Assembly (NCBI GenBank): GCA_009702045.1
Contig: WLIV01000002.1
Span: forward strand, 62,001-126,000
Origin: Actinomycetota bacterium
GTDB lineage: Bacteria > Actinomycetota > Acidimicrobiia > Acidimicrobiales > Ilumatobacteraceae
Reading direction: 5' to 3'
Length of the DNA: 64,000 bases
Made by a program: the position numbers and the translations under genes. Position 1 is the first letter of the stretch; the number at the start of each line of letters is the position of its first letter. The notes beneath the pieces are model-generated. The model worked only from the letters and a program-made list of their open reading frames with translations. It did no database searches and was not told the DNA's origin. This document shows positions 1 through 9,378 of this stretch, one piece after another.

Positions 1-710
1 CGCTTGCGCATCACCAGCACCGTCTGCACACGCAACAGTTCGTCGAACGCAAGACGCCGACGAGCACGTTCCTTCTCCCCCATCGACTCGGGCAGGTGGA
101 TGCTCCGCAATGCCTCGTGTCGGGCGATGAGGCCGAGCCGTTCGCGCACATCGGCGGGTACGGGGTCGGCGATACCGCGAGGCTCGCACCGCTTCAGTGC
201 GTCCTCCACCCATCCGGCGATCTCCCACGTGCTGAGCCCCGTCTTCTCGCTCTGCGGGTAGATCGGCACGATGCGGCCAGTGCGGTCGCCGATGAGGTCG
301 ACAACCGGGTTCGTCATCTGCAACCCACCGCGGTACACGTCGGCCTTGCCGAAGAGCGCGATCTGAAGCCCCTCGCGCAGCTGTTTCTCGCGCCACGGTT
401 GGTTGAAGAACACGACGTGGAAACGGCCGCTGCCATCGCCGACCAACGCTTCGACGATCGAACGCCGATTCCGTCCGATGCGCTTGTCGACGCTGCGCAC
501 AGTGACGAGCACCAACGCTTCCTGACCCGCCCGCAGATCGCTGACACGGCACTCATCGGTGCGGTCGACCCAACGCCGAGGATATGTCGTGACCAGGTCG
601 AGGACGTTCTCAATGCCCATCTCGCGCAGGGCAGCGAGTTTCTTGTCGCCAACCCCCTTCAACCGATCCACACCGAGCGCTGACAGTTCGCGAAAGGTGA
701 GCGCTGTCAT
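1..710 (-). CDS. recG: ATP-dependent DNA helicase RecG, N-terminal part (gene cut by window edge)
   Basis: The visible 236 codons encode the N-terminal wedge/OB region of RecG, the branch-migrating helicase that remodels stalled forks and Holliday junctions. Visible marks are GVGDKK near the start, TYPRRWVDR, FFNQPWREKQL, then PIYPQSEKTGL and LPESMGEKERARRRLAFDELL, which is the standard linker into the helicase core. The motor domains lie outside the window. The ATG at 710 lies 10 bases after the stop of the DAK2-domain gene, so the two are probably cotranscribed. That is the usual rpmB-DAK2-recG neighbourhood. Confidence 0.95.
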   Translation of the reverse strand, partial: MTALTFRELSALGVDRLKGVGDKKLAALREMGIENVLDLVTTYPRRWVDRTDECRVSDLRAGQEALVLVTVRSVDKRIGRNRRSIVEALVGDGSGRFHVVFFNQPWREKQLREGLQIALFGKADVYRGGLQMTNPVVDLIGDRTGRIVPIYPQSEKTGLSTWEIAGWVEDALKRCEPRGIADPVPADVRERLGLIARHEALRSIHLPESMGEKERARRRLAFDELLRVQTVLVMRK

Positions 711-720
711 CGCCAACGCG

Positions 721-2430
721 TCACTCGACGCCGAAGAGGTACGGGTACAGCGGCTGCCCGCCGCGGTGCACTTCCACCTGCACGCCGGGACGGTGCTCGT
801 CGAGCCATGCCTGGATCACGTCGGTGTGCCCTGCGGTGGCGTCGAGACCCTCGATGACCGTGACGATCTCGCGACCCGGGGCCACGAGTAGATCGAGCAG
901 CGCAACCGTGGCGCCGTCGAGCGTGCCACTGACAGCGACGATGCCGTTGGGGAGATGGTGAGCGCCGCGCACGAGGCCGATCCAGTCGCCCTCAGCAATC
1001 GGGCCGGCGTTGCTGTTCGTTGCCCGCACGGCCTGTGTGACCTCGCCGGTGGACACCGAGTCGGCTGCCTCGCTCATCTCGGCGGCGTTCGCCTCGGCAT
1101 CGATCTCAGGGTCGTACACCACCAGCGCGGCCAGCGCTTCAGCCATGGTCTCAGTGGGCACCACCAGCACGGTCTTGCCGGTAAGCGCGTCGAGCTGTTT
1201 GGCCACCGGAATGATGTTCTTGTTGTTCGGCAACACCACGACCTGCGTCGAGTTCACGGCTTCGACGGCTGCCAGCAACTCCGCAGTCGATGGGTTCAGC
1301 GTCTGACCGCCGGTGACCACACCCTGCACGCCCAGCTGACCGAACAGCTCGGACAGCCCGTCGCCACTGGACACCGCCACGATCGCGCAGGTGACCGGCG
1401 GCAGACCGGCCGTGGCCTTGTGCCCACCGCCGAGCGCGGCCTCGCGCTGATGGTGCTCTTCGGCGATCTCCTCAAACAGGTCGGTGATGCGGATCGTGCG
1501 CGGGCGACCACCGAGGTCGAGCGCCACCTCGATCGCGGCGCCGAGGTCGTTGGTGTGTACGTGGCAGTTCCAGATGCCATCGCCGCCGACGACCACGATG
1601 CTGTCGCCGATCTCACCCCAGGCCTCTTTGAACGACTGGATGAGTTCGTCGGGGAGGTCGAGGAAGTACATCACCTCATAGCGCAGTTCGCTGACATCGA
1701 CGCCGCTCTCGCTGTGCCGAAGGGCCACCGCTTCGAACTGGGCGACCGACAGACCCTCGAAATCCTCCGGCAGTGGCAACGGCACGCCGTCGACCACGTA
1801 CAGCGCAGAGTCGAGTAGTAGCAGGAACCCGGCACCTCCAGCGTCGACGACGCCTGCATCTTTCAACACGGGCAGCATCTCGGGCGTGCGGTCGAGGGCC
1901 GACTTCCCGGCGAGGCGAGCAGCGTGCAGCACACCCGACAATGTCGCCCCCTCACTGGCGGCGAGGTGGGCAGCATCTGCTGATTCGCGCACCACGGTGA
2001 GGATCGTTCCCTCGATCGGCTTCAGCACGGCCTGATATGCAGCGGCCGAGGCGGCCTTCAGGGCCTCGGCGACTTTCATCGCCGTAGCCCCTGAAGGAAA
2101 CGCATGAGGCGTGGCACCCTTCATCGTGCTGGCCAAGCCGCGCAGGATCTGGCTGAGGATCACGCCACTGTTCCCGCGGGCCCCCATCAGGCTGCCGTGG
2201 CTGATTGCGTCACAGGTCGCGTTCTGGCCATCGGCACCTTCGGTGTCGGCTCCAGCGAGTTCGGCCACGACCGCATCGAGGGTGCGGGCCATATTCGTGC
2301 CGGTGTCGCCATCGGGCACCGGGTACACGTTCAGCCGGTTGATCCCGGCGGCGTGGGCCTTCATCGTGTCGCGGAACGTGATGACCGTGTCGCGCAGCGC
2401 ACGATGGTTGAGGTGTTCCAATGCGGTCAC
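721..2430 (-). CDS. DAK2-domain (FakA/YloV-type) kinase-like protein
   Basis: 569 aa. The N-terminal DAK2 nucleotide-binding domain has the hallmark [14 protein letters not shown] at about residues 34-47 (Mg-ATP binding aspartates) and [13 protein letters not shown] near residue 200. The C-terminal half resembles the FakA region that works with DegV-type fatty-acid-binding proteins. By family this is a fatty-acid kinase subunit or relative; no fakB lies in the window, so substrate is uncertain. I chose GTG 2430 because TAGTGT ends 7 bases upstream with no ribosome site, and because homologous sequence starts at about [13 protein letters not shown]. An in-frame ATG at 2490 would add 20 unconserved residues. 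It is divergent from rpmB and followed by recG. Confidence 0.85.
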   Translation of the reverse strand: MTALEHLNHRALRDTVITFRDTMKAHAAGINRLNVYPVPDGDTGTNMARTLDAVVAELAGADTEGADGQNATCDAISHGSLMGARGNSGVILSQILRGLASTMKGATPHAFPSGATAMKVAEALKAASAAAYQAVLKPIEGTILTVVRESADAAHLAASEGATLSGVLHAARLAGKSALDRTPEMLPVLKDAGVVDAGGAGFLLLLDSALYVVDGVPLPLPEDFEGLSVAQFEAVALRHSESGVDVSELRYEVMYFLDLPDELIQSFKEAWGEIGDSIVVVGGDGIWNCHVHTNDLGAAIEVALDLGGRPRTIRITDLFEEIAEEHHQREAALGGGHKATAGLPPVTCAIVAVSSGDGLSELFGQLGVQGVVTGGQTLNPSTAELLAAVEAVNSTQVVVLPNNKNIIPVAKQLDALTGKTVLVVPTETMAEALAALVVYDPEIDAEANAAEMSEAADSVSTGEVTQAVRATNSNAGPIAEGDWIGLVRGAHHLPNGIVAVSGTLDGATVALLDLLVAPGREIVTVIEGLDATAGHTDVIQAWLDEHRPGVQVEVHRGGQPLYPYLFGVE

Positions 2431-2437
2431 GGCCGCC

Positions 2438-2443
2438 ACACTA
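2438..2443 (-). promoter_or_regulatory. Probable leaderless -10 hexamer for the DAK2 gene
   Basis: TAGTGT on the minus strand, 7 bases before GTG 2430. It decides the start against the upstream in-frame ATG at 2490. Confidence 0.5.
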
Positions 2444-2530
2444 CTGACGGCACCGCCGAGGTGGGCGCTCAGGAAACCCGCTGATAGCATCTCTGCGCTC
2501 GTTGAGATCGCTCCCGGAAGAAGTTACGAC

Positions 2531-2722
2531 ATGGCAGCAGTATGTGAAGTCTGTGGCAAAGGCCCCTCGTTTGGTATGAGCGTTTCGCACTCGCACCGTC
2601 GCACCAAGCGCCGCTGGAGTCCGAACATCCAGCGGGTGAAGGCCCTCGTCGGCGGTTCGCCGAAGCGGTTGCACGTGTGCACCGGCTGCATCAAGAGCGG
2701 CAAGATCGTCAAGGCTGGCTGA
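2531..2722 (+). CDS. rpmB: 50S ribosomal protein bL28, zinc-binding form
   Basis: 63 aa, the usual size. It begins [20 protein letters not shown] and ends in [16 protein letters not shown]. Two CxxC pairs (CEVC, CTGC) make it the C+ zinc-binding type, which is normally the zinc-replete form. The ATG at 2531 is preceded by GGAAGAAG, a plausible Shine-Dalgarno sequence, unlike many leaderless genes nearby. It is divergent from the DAK2 gene and is followed 8 bases later by a cold-shock-like gene, probably on the same transcript. No C-minus paralogue is seen here. Confidence 0.95.
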   Translation: MAAVCEVCGKGPSFGMSVSHSHRRTKRRWSPNIQRVKALVGGSPKRLHVCTGCIKSGKIVKAG

Positions 2723-2730
2723 GTTCTGCC

Positions 2731-2952
2731 GTGCAGGGCGTCATCAAGAGCTACGACCCGGTGTCGGGTGACGGCATCGTCGTCCGCGATACCGACCTGA
2801 AGGAACTCGACCTCGCGGGGAACGCCCTCGACGGGTCGATCTTTCGCATGCTCCGCCAGGGGCAGCGAGTGATCTTTGTCCTCGACGCCGACGGCCGGGC
2901 CACCACCCTGCGCCTCGGGAGCGAGATCGATATGGAAACGCCCGGCCACTGA
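2731..2952 (+). CDS. Small cold-shock-domain-like (OB-fold) protein
   Basis: 73 aa from GTG 2731. It starts [20 protein letters not shown], which matches the first two strands of a cold-shock/S1-like OB fold (G-x-I-K-x-Y...G-x-G-I-I), and later has [21 protein letters not shown] as the closing strands. Classical RNP1 aromatics (GYGFI) are not conserved, so nucleic-acid binding is inferred. It lies 8 bases after rpmB. Its stop codon lies inside the loop of the following terminator hairpin. Confidence 0.7.
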   Translation: MQGVIKSYDPVSGDGIVVRDTDLKELDLAGNALDGSIFRMLRQGQRVIFVLDADGRATTLRLGSEIDMETPGH

Positions 2953-2968
2953 GGTCGGGCTTTTCTGT
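2940..2968 (+). terminator. Rho-independent terminator after the rpmB transcript
   Basis: GCCCGGCC (2940-2947), loop ACTGA, GGTCGGGC (2953-2960), then TTTT. The 8-bp stem has one G-U pair. The loop contains the TGA stop (2950-2952) of the cold-shock-like gene. Confidence 0.75.
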
Positions 2969-3064
2969 TTCCTGGCACATGTTTGCCAGAATCCGTTACG
3001 ACAACTTCGCGACCTGCACCATCCCCCGTGCGGCAACCGTGGATCGAGAGAGGGAGTTCCCCGC

Positions 3065-4852
3065 ATGACCGGAACCACGACGAATGCCCGTTTGCAGCAA
3101 TGGGTCGCCGACTGGGCAGAAGTGTTCCAGCCCACCGACGTCTATTGGTGCGACGGCTCGGCGGAGGAGTACGAAACGCTCTGCCAGGGTCTGGTCGACA
3201 GCGGCACGTTCACCAAGCTCGACGAGGCCAAGCGGCCCAACAGCTACTGGGCGCACAGCGATCCGGGCGACGTCGCCCGTGTCGAGGATCGCACGTACAT
3301 CTGCAGCGACAGCGCTGCTGACGCCGGCCCCACCAACAACTGGCGCGACCCCTCCGAGATGCGCGCCGAGATGACCAAGCTCTATGCGGGCGCGATGAAG
3401 GGCCGCCGCTTGTACGTCGTGCCCTTCAGCATGGGTCCGCTCGGTTCGCCGATCGCCCACATCGGCGTGCAGCTCACCGACAGCGCCTACGTCGCCGTCA
3501 GCATGCGCATCATGACCCGCATGGGCCAGGGTGCGCTCGACGTACTCGGCAACAGCGATTGGGTGCCGTGTCTGCACTCGGTGGGTGCCCCCCTCCAAGC
3601 GGGTCAGGCCGACTCGTCGTGGCCGTGCAACCCCGACAACAAGTACATCGTGCACTTCCCCACCACCCGCGAAATCTGGAGCTACGGCTCGGGCTACGGC
3701 GGCAACGCACTCCTCGGCAAGAAGTGTTTCGCATTGCGCATCGCCTCGGTGATGGCTCGCGATGCCGGCTGGCTGGCCGAGCACATGCTCATCCTCAAGC
3801 TCACCAACCCGGCGGGCGAGTCGAAGTTCATCGCCGCCGCATTCCCCAGCGCCTGTGGCAAGACCAACCTGGCGATGCTCGTGCCCACGATCCCGGGCTG
3901 GACGGCCGAAACCATTGGCGACGACATCTGCTGGATGAAGTACGGCCCCGACGGCCGCTTGTACGCGATCAACCCCGAGGCCGGTTTCTTCGGCGTGGCC
4001 CCCGGCACCGGCTGGGACACCAACGCCAACGCGATGCACAGCCTGTGGGGCAACAGCATCTTCACCAACACCGCACTCACCGCTGACGGCGATGTGTGGT
4101 GGGAAGGGATGAGCGACGACAAGCCCGCTCATGCCACCGACTGGAAGGGCAACCCCTGGACGGCCGAAACCGAGTCGCCTGCCGCCCACCCGAACGCCCG
4201 CTTCACCGCTCCCGCTGCACAGTGCCCGTCGATCGCTCCCGAGTGGCAAGACCCCGCCGGTGTGCCGATCAGCGCGATCCTGTTCGGTGGCCGTCGCCGC
4301 ACCACGGTGCCGTTGGTGACCCAGGCGTTCGACTGGACGCACGGCACGTTCCTCGGCTCGATCATGGCCAGCGAGACCACCGCCGCCCAGCAGGGCGCCG
4401 TTGGCAACCTGCGCTTCGACCCAATGGCGATGCTGCCCTTCTGCGGCTACAACATGGCCGACTACTTCGCCCACTGGCTGAAGGTCGGCGCCGCCAGCGC
4501 ACCGGAGAAGCTCCCACAGATCTTCTTCGTCAACTGGTTCCGCCGTGACGACAACGGCCGCTTCCTGTGGCCCGGCTACGGCGAGAACAGCCGCGTGCTG
4601 AAGTGGGTGTTCGAGCGGGTCGCTGGCACGGTCGATGCCGTCGAGACGCCCATCGGCTACTTGCCGGCTCCCGGCACGCTGGACATCAGCGGACTCGACG
4701 TCGACCAGGCCGACCTCGACACGCTGCTCTCGGTGGATTCCGATGGTTGGAAGCTGGCACTGCCGCAGATCGAGGCGCACTACGCCCAGTTCGGCGAGAA
4801 CCTGCCGGCAGCGCTCACCACGCAACTGGCCAAGCTGACCGCCGCGCTGTAA
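3065..4852 (+). CDS. pckG: Phosphoenolpyruvate carboxykinase (GTP)
   Basis: 595 aa, full length for the GTP-dependent family. It interconverts oxaloacetate plus GTP with PEP, CO2 and GDP (gluconeogenesis/anaplerosis). FPSACGKTN at about residues 260-268 is the kinase-1a loop with the reactive cysteine typical of GTP enzymes. [12 protein letters not shown] (about 405) and NWFRRD (about 489) are further family marks. The ATG at 3065 follows GAGAGGGAG, a good ribosome site. It is monocistronic: a terminator lies upstream and inverted repeats downstream. Confidence 0.97.
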   Translation: MTGTTTNARLQQWVADWAEVFQPTDVYWCDGSAEEYETLCQGLVDSGTFTKLDEAKRPNSYWAHSDPGDVARVEDRTYICSDSAADAGPTNNWRDPSEMRAEMTKLYAGAMKGRRLYVVPFSMGPLGSPIAHIGVQLTDSAYVAVSMRIMTRMGQGALDVLGNSDWVPCLHSVGAPLQAGQADSSWPCNPDNKYIVHFPTTREIWSYGSGYGGNALLGKKCFALRIASVMARDAGWLAEHMLILKLTNPAGESKFIAAAFPSACGKTNLAMLVPTIPGWTAETIGDDICWMKYGPDGRLYAINPEAGFFGVAPGTGWDTNANAMHSLWGNSIFTNTALTADGDVWWEGMSDDKPAHATDWKGNPWTAETESPAAHPNARFTAPAAQCPSIAPEWQDPAGVPISAILFGGRRRTTVPLVTQAFDWTHGTFLGSIMASETTAAQQGAVGNLRFDPMAMLPFCGYNMADYFAHWLKVGAASAPEKLPQIFFVNWFRRDDNGRFLWPGYGENSRVLKWVFERVAGTVDAVETPIGYLPAPGTLDISGLDVDQADLDTLLSVDSDGWKLALPQIEAHYAQFGENLPAALTTQLAKLTAAL

Positions 4853-4860
4853 CCGGCTTC

Positions 4861-4930
4861 TGGGAAGGACCCTTCCCAACCACTCAACTGGGAAGCTCCA
4901 GTCTCGGAATCCGGGACCAGGGCTTCCCAG
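4861..4930 (+). terminator. Inverted repeats between convergent pckG and a membrane-protein gene
   Basis: TGGGAAGG (4861-4868) pairs with CCTTCCCA (4871-4878). A second pair, CTGGGAAGC (4888-4896) and GCTTCCCAG (4922-4930), encloses 25 bases. All four arms share the core TGGGAAG or its complement, so alternative pairings are possible. There is no T-tract. A bidirectional transcript end is likely but not proven. Confidence 0.45.
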
Positions 4931-4963
4931 TTGCGCGTTTGGGGACGCCGCGGCGCGACCCGA

Positions 4964-5350
4964 TCAGCGGTTGGCGGCGACGAGCATCGCCCGGATGCCC
5001 AGACCCATCACGAACAGGCTGCCAAAGCCGTAGAGGAAGTACAGGCGGTGCTTCATCTGGAACCGGTAGCTGTAGATGATTGCGACAGCGATGATCGCCA
5101 CGAAGCCGTAGAACGCGTGGAACTGCGGCAATGGCACCTTGTAACGCCCCACCAGGATGGCCCCGAGCGTGACCTGCACGAACACAGTGCCCTCGGCGAG
5201 ACCGATGAACCACCACAACGCACGTGTGCGCAAGACCGGCAGCCAGTTGGCGGCGAGGGCCCACAGCCCGGCCAGCCCGTTGCCGATGATGACCACCCAG
5301 GCCCACCCGTGGTGAATGTTGAGCGTGGTACTGAGGCCCGAGGCGAACAT
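4964..5350 (-). CDS. Small integral membrane protein, four predicted helices
   Basis: 128 aa, not recognised. Hydrophobic stretches fit about four transmembrane helices (WAWVVIIGNGLAGLWALA; WWFIGLAEGTVFVQVTLGAI; FHAFYGFVAIIAVAIIYSY; LYFLYGFGSLFVMGLGI). Histidines and aromatics at membrane edges (NIHHGW, QFHAFYG, MKHRLYF) could bind a cofactor, which is speculation. ATG 5350 lies 10 bases after the stop of the upstream lipoprotein gene; a GTG/ATG further upstream would overlap that gene. It is the last gene of a five-gene minus-strand operon. Confidence 0.7.
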   Translation of the reverse strand: MFASGLSTTLNIHHGWAWVVIIGNGLAGLWALAANWLPVLRTRALWWFIGLAEGTVFVQVTLGAILVGRYKVPLPQFHAFYGFVAIIAVAIIYSYRFQMKHRLYFLYGFGSLFVMGLGIRAMLVAANR

Positions 5351-5360
5351 CAGGTGGAAT

Positions 5361-6056
5361 CTACTCGCCACACCCCGCACCACCCACGAACGAGATCACT
5401 TGATCTGTCGCGGCGGTGCCGGTGAGAAAGCCGCTGAGGCCGTCCTCGATGAAGAACGTCGGGCCGGAAAGTTCGTCGGCAGGGTTGACGACCACGTCGG
5501 GGTACACGGCTTGGAGGTCGTGCACGCTCGACCCGACACCGATCGTGCCTTCGGTCTGCAGCCCCCATGGGTCGATGTCGATACCCTCAGCCGGGCCGTA
5601 GGTGTACGACGCAAAATGGCGCAGACCAGACGCTGCCGGCGACTCGTCGCTGAACACCAGCGACAGATCGTGCCAGCGCACGAAGCGCACCACCGTGCCC
5701 GAACACGCCACGCCGGACGCTGCCGGGTCGACCCAGCCGCTGTCGTTGTTGGGATCGCCCAGGATCGACGAGACGTAGCTGAGCACACCGTCCACGCCGG
5801 CACCGAACAACGCATCACCCAGACCGTTGGGCAGCAGGTTGAGTCCGACGATCAGTGGGTGCGTGGTGGTGGACTGCGGAGTCGTGGTGCTCGTGGACGA
5901 TGAAGTCGTCGTGCCCGCAGTGCTGTCGACCGGGACGGTGCCGTCGGCCACCGACGAGGTGGAGGTGGTTCCGGTACTGGAGGATCCCCCACTACACGCG
6001 GCGACGACCAATGACGTGGCCAAGAGCAGGACGACGAGGGAACGGCGGGACGTCAT
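5361..6056 (-). CDS. Secreted lipoprotein with Thr/Ser-rich linker
   Basis: 231 aa. It begins MTSRRSLVVLLLATSLVVAACSGG: positive N-terminus, hydrophobic core and lipobox VAAC with the acylated Cys. A low-complexity Ser/Thr stretch follows, then a compact domain of about 150 residues with two cysteines (GVACSG, GAGCGE) that could form a disulfide. Function is unknown. ATG 6056 is preferred over an upstream ATG because it gives a proper signal peptide and stays clear of the upstream gene. It sits between a histidine phosphatase gene and a small membrane protein gene. Confidence 0.75.
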   Translation of the reverse strand: MTSRRSLVVLLLATSLVVAACSGGSSSTGTTSTSSVADGTVPVDSTAGTTTSSSTSTTTPQSTTTHPLIVGLNLLPNGLGDALFGAGVDGVLSYVSSILGDPNNDSGWVDPAASGVACSGTVVRFVRWHDLSLVFSDESPAASGLRHFASYTYGPAEGIDIDPWGLQTEGTIGVGSSVHDLQAVYPDVVVNPADELSGPTFFIEDGLSGFLTGTAATDQVISFVGGAGCGE

Positions 6057-6085
6057 GGGCCAGAGTCTGCCAGCAGAAGTGCGGC

Positions 6086-6640
6086 TCAACGGATCAGCGT
6101 GTCGGCTTCGTGGCCGCCTTCGACGAGGTGCAGCGAGCCGTCCGCACCCACGTCCATGATGGTGACCGAACAGTTGTCGAGGCTACGTATGACCATTCGG
6201 TCGTCGCCGATCGCCGAACCGATCACGGCGTTGATCGCGACGAAGTGACTGAACACCACAGTGTCCGCGGGCATCGCCGCCACCGCAGCCGCCACAGAGT
6301 CGCGATACGCCGTGTAGCGCTCATCGAGCGCCGACCAACTGCCCGCCATCGCCGCGCGCAACCACTCGACGCGGTCGGCCATCGCCACACCCTCGGGTGA
6401 CGGTATCTCGGCCACCAGTGGCTCGATCGTGGGCGTTGCCCGCCACACCGTCGCCAGCGGGAACGCGGTCTGTTGGCACCGCAACAAGGGCGAGGTCACC
6501 ACCGTCAGCGGGCCGAGTGGCCGCAGGCGTCCGGCAACGGCCAACGCCTGGGACCGCCCCAGATCGTCGAGCGGCGGATCGGGGTCGACATCCCAACCGG
6601 CTGCCGCACGCCCGTGGCGCACGAGGTAGATGCGCGTCAC
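6086..6640 (-). CDS. Histidine phosphatase family protein (phosphoglycerate-mutase-like)
   Basis: 184 aa. YLVRHGR near the N-terminus is the RHG catalytic motif. SPLLRCQQTA supplies the second phosphate-binding Arg, and VVFSHFVAINAVIG carries the second catalytic His. Substrate is not predictable. GTG 6640 overlaps the preceding TGA as GTGA, the classic coupling arrangement; an alternative GTG at 6652 would overlap by 16 bases. It is third in the 8612-4964 operon, after a PIG-L hydrolase. Confidence 0.85.
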   Translation of the reverse strand: MTRIYLVRHGRAAAGWDVDPDPPLDDLGRSQALAVAGRLRPLGPLTVVTSPLLRCQQTAFPLATVWRATPTIEPLVAEIPSPEGVAMADRVEWLRAAMAGSWSALDERYTAYRDSVAAAVAAMPADTVVFSHFVAINAVIGSAIGDDRMVIRSLDNCSVTIMDVGADGSLHLVEGGHEADTLIR

Positions 6641-7440
6641 TCGAACAGCCACCCGTCACGGAGCGCATGCGTGGCACCCTTGCGGATGAACCACTCGGTG
6701 CCGAACGCGAACTTGAAGGCCTCGTCGGGAAGCGACATGAAGAACCCTGCGTCGGTGACCTGACTGCGATGACACGTGATCGATGCCTTCTTCGTCATGA
6801 CGTACTCGCTGACGTCGACACGATGGGTGATCTCGCGCTCAGGAGTTCCCATCGGATTGCCGTCGTCGGCCGGGTCGTCCGGGTTCCACTCCTCACCCTC
6901 GGGCTGCGGGTTGATGCCTTGGCTACGAGCCTCATCGAAGAAGCGCTTCATCTCGTCACGGTTCATCGTCGCCTCGAACACCGCCGGGGTGCCAGCAATC
7001 TCCGCAGCGCGGTGGCCCACCGTGTGCACTTTGATGTGGTCGGGGTGCCCATAGTTGCCGTGCCAGTCGTAGACCGTCAGCACATCGACGGACTCCTCAC
7101 GCAGGATGGCCGCCAGCGCGGTAGCGGCCTCCTCGAGCGGCGCCTGCACGAACGAGCGCGGATGATCGTTCTGCTCCCAGCCGGTCATCCCGCTATCGGC
7201 ATAGTCGAGCCACACCAGACGGTGCACACCCAACACATCGGCCGAACGGGCCGCCTCGGCGCGGCGACGATCGACGAGCGTTTCGCCCCGTGCCAGGTCG
7301 GCGGGGATCTCACCGTGGTCGCCGTTGGTGGCGATCACGAGCACCACTCGGTGCCCTTCGGCGACCGCACGAGCGATCGTGCCACCGGTGGAGATGCTCT
7401 CGTCGTCGGGATGAGCGTGGAAGCAGAGCAGCGTGCCCAT
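6637..7440 (-). CDS. PIG-L family deacetylase (mycothiol S-conjugate amidase/MshB-like)
   Basis: 267 aa. MGTLLCFHAHPDDES opens the protein: HPDDE is the zinc/catalytic signature (H10, D12, D13), completed by NYGHPDHIKVH about 130 residues later. Actinobacterial relatives hydrolyse GlcNAc-Ins or mycothiol conjugates; the length and C-terminal extension are closer to amidase Mca than to short PIG-L proteins, but I cannot separate them by eye. The start ATG overlaps the upstream stop as TGATG, so translation is coupled to the CoA racemase gene. Confidence 0.85.
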   Translation of the reverse strand: MGTLLCFHAHPDDESISTGGTIARAVAEGHRVVLVIATNGDHGEIPADLARGETLVDRRRAEAARSADVLGVHRLVWLDYADSGMTGWEQNDHPRSFVQAPLEEAATALAAILREESVDVLTVYDWHGNYGHPDHIKVHTVGHRAAEIAGTPAVFEATMNRDEMKRFFDEARSQGINPQPEGEEWNPDDPADDGNPMGTPEREITHRVDVSEYVMTKKASITCHRSQVTDAGFFMSLPDEAFKFAFGTEWFIRKGATHALRDGWLFE

Positions 7441-8612
7441 CAGGCGCCAGTGGGAGGAGCGTCGATGACGGCACCGTTGGCGATGAGCGCAGCAGCGCGA
7501 TCGTCGGCGAAACCCCAACCCAACAACACCTCACGTGAGTGCTCGCCGGGATGCGCCGGCAGAGTCCCCAGTTCGGGCTTGGTGCGTGAGAAGCGAGGCG
7601 CTGGCGCTGGCTGCTCAGCACCGCTCACGGTCACGAACGTGCCGCGCTCCACCATGTGCGGGTGTTCGAGCGCTTCGTCCATGTCGAGCACGGGGGCGAA
7701 GCACACATCGGTCATCTCCATCTCGGCGCACCACTCGTCGCGGGTCTTGGCCAAGAACACATCGCGCAGACGGTTCTTGAGATGCGGCCAGTTGTTGCGC
7801 TCGTGCTGATTCAGGAACTCGGCGTCCTGCGACAGGCCGGTGCGGCGCAGCAGCTCGGCGTAGAACTGCGGCTCGATCGAGCCGATAGAGATGTACTTGC
7901 CGTCGGCGCACTCGTAGGTGTCGTAGAAGTGCGCACCGCAGTCGAGCATGTTCTCGCCAGGGGTCTTGGGGTTGAACAGACCCATGTTGCGCCACGCCCA
8001 GGTGAACATGTTGAGCACCGCCGACCCGTCCACCATCGCGGTGTCGACGATCTGACCCTTGCCGCTCTTGGCGGCGTCGAGCAACGCACACACGACGCCG
8101 AAGGCGAGGAACATACCCCCGCCGCCGAAGTCGCCGATCAGGTTCATCGGGGCGAGCGGGCGCTCGCCCGGACGGCGCACTTGGCCGAGCACGCCCGACA
8201 GCGAGATGTAGTTGATGTCGTGCCCCGCCGCCATCGCGTACGGCCCTTCCTGACCCCACCCGGTCATCCGGCCATAGACCAGCTTCGGATTGCGGGCCAT
8301 GCAGACGTCGGGCCCGATACCCAGCCGCTCCATCACGCCGGGTCGGTAGCCCTCGAGCAGGATGTCGGCCTGATCGGCCAACTGCAGGAAGGTCTCCACA
8401 CCCTCGGGGTGCTTGAGGTCGAGCGCGATGTTCTTACGACCGCGCAACATTGTGTCGGCGTTCGGCGCAGTTGGCGCCGGGCCACGCACCGACTGCGACT
8501 TTTCCACACGAATGACTTCCGCCCCCATGTCGGCAAGCAGCATCGCGGCGAACGGTCCCGGTCCGAGGCCGGCGAGTTCGATGACTTTGTAACCAGAAAG
8601 GGGTCCAGACAT
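7440..8612 (-). CDS. Family III CoA-transferase, alpha-methylacyl-CoA racemase type
   Basis: 390 aa. It inverts the alpha-methyl stereocentre of branched acyl-CoAs so beta-oxidation can proceed. GHDINYISLSG (H131) and NLIGDFGGGGM (D161) match the His/Asp acid-base pair of mycobacterial MCR, including their 30-residue spacing. The N-terminal LSGYKVIELAGLGPGPFAAM is the CaiB/BaiF Rossmann start. It is the first gene of an operon ending at 4964 and is divergent from an M23 lipoprotein. Confidence 0.9.
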   Translation of the reverse strand: MSGPLSGYKVIELAGLGPGPFAAMLLADMGAEVIRVEKSQSVRGPAPTAPNADTMLRGRKNIALDLKHPEGVETFLQLADQADILLEGYRPGVMERLGIGPDVCMARNPKLVYGRMTGWGQEGPYAMAAGHDINYISLSGVLGQVRRPGERPLAPMNLIGDFGGGGMFLAFGVVCALLDAAKSGKGQIVDTAMVDGSAVLNMFTWAWRNMGLFNPKTPGENMLDCGAHFYDTYECADGKYISIGSIEPQFYAELLRRTGLSQDAEFLNQHERNNWPHLKNRLRDVFLAKTRDEWCAEMEMTDVCFAPVLDMDEALEHPHMVERGTFVTVSGAEQPAPAPRFSRTKPELGTLPAHPGEHSREVLLGWGFADDRAAALIANGAVIDAPPTGA

Positions 8613-8663
8613 GCCTGTGTTTTAGTACGGCAGCCGCAATGCCGTGTCATCGGCCCCGCTGAG

Positions 8664-8669
8664 TACGAT
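8664..8669 (+). promoter_or_regulatory. Probable leaderless -10 hexamer of the M23 lipoprotein gene
   Basis: TACGAT, 7 bases before ATG 8677, no ribosome site. It selects ATG 8677 over an in-frame ATG at 8644. Confidence 0.5.
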
Positions 8670-8676
8670 CCCACCG

Positions 8677-9378
8677 ATGTGGCGACGCGCCCGCTGGGCG
8701 ACCCTCCTGCTCGCCTGCTCGTTGGCGGCCTGCTCCGACAGCGGATCGACGTCCACCACGACCGAGAGCACCGTCGCCAGCACCACGACGGCCGCTGCCA
8801 GCACCAGCACCAGCACCAGCACCAGCAGCAGCACGACCCTCCCGCCGGAGCCGCATCGCGTGTTCCCTGTGCAGGATGCTGCGCACAGCAGCTTCGCCGA
8901 CGAACACCACGACTACCCCGCGGCCGACATCTTCACCGCCCACGGGTGCGGGGCGCCGCTCGTCGCTCCGGTCGACGGTGTCGTGCTGGAGGTCAACCGA
9001 GTCGACGAGTACAAGGGCGGCGCCGGCGGTCCGGCAACGCGCGGTGGCATCTCGCTGGCCATTCGCGGCAACGACGGGGTGCGCTACTACATGGCCCACT
9101 TTCGGGCGCTGGAGGAGTTCCTCGCCCCCGGCCTGGCGATCACCGCCGGCACCGTCGTCGGCCAGATGGGGCGCACCGGACGGGCTGGCGCCTGCCATCT
9201 GCACTTTGCGCTGTCACCGATCTGTCCCAACCCGGACTGGTGGGTACGACGCGGGGCGATCTGGCCGCAGCGTTATCTGCGCGACTGGAAACAAGGTATC
9301 GAGACCTCACCCGCCGCTGAGATCCAGCAATGGTCGGCGGCCAACCCCGACATCTGCAGTACGCCAGCGACGAACTAG
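8677..9378 (+). CDS. M23 (LytM) family peptidase, lipoprotein
   Basis: 233 aa. Lipobox LAAC with Cys19 anchors it outside the membrane. Residues about 22-55 are almost only Ser and Thr, encoded by ACC/AGC-type repeats (about 8770-8835), a flexible linker. The M23 domain follows: HHDYPAADI (His78, Asp84 as zinc ligands), APVDGVVLEV, and HLHFAL supplying the HxH. This is a probable cell-wall endopeptidase with active-site residues present. Its TAG stop shares the CTAG at 9375-9378 with the convergent hydrolase gene. Confidence 0.85.
   Translation: MWRRARWATLLLACSLAACSDSGSTSTTTESTVASTTTAAASTSTSTSTSSSTTLPPEPHRVFPVQDAAHSSFADEHHDYPAADIFTAHGCGAPLVAPVDGVVLEVNRVDEYKGGAGGPATRGGISLAIRGNDGVRYYMAHFRALEEFLAPGLAITAGTVVGQMGRTGRAGACHLHFALSPICPNPDWWVRRGAIWPQRYLRDWKQGIETSPAAEIQQWSAANPDICSTPATN

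Noticed and set aside
2996-4879. 627-aa open frame antisense to pckG
   Set aside because: pckG is certain on the plus strand. The antisense frame is Arg/Gly/Val-rich with no motifs and no promoter signal, typical of GC-rich shadow frames.
8770-8835. ACC/AGC repeats as a functional DNA repeat or CRISPR-like array
   Set aside because: They encode a Ser/Thr linker in a lipoprotein; no spacers or regular unit.
7656-9320. 554-aa plus-strand frame across the CoA racemase and M23 genes
   Set aside because: Covers two certain genes in other frames and lacks motifs.
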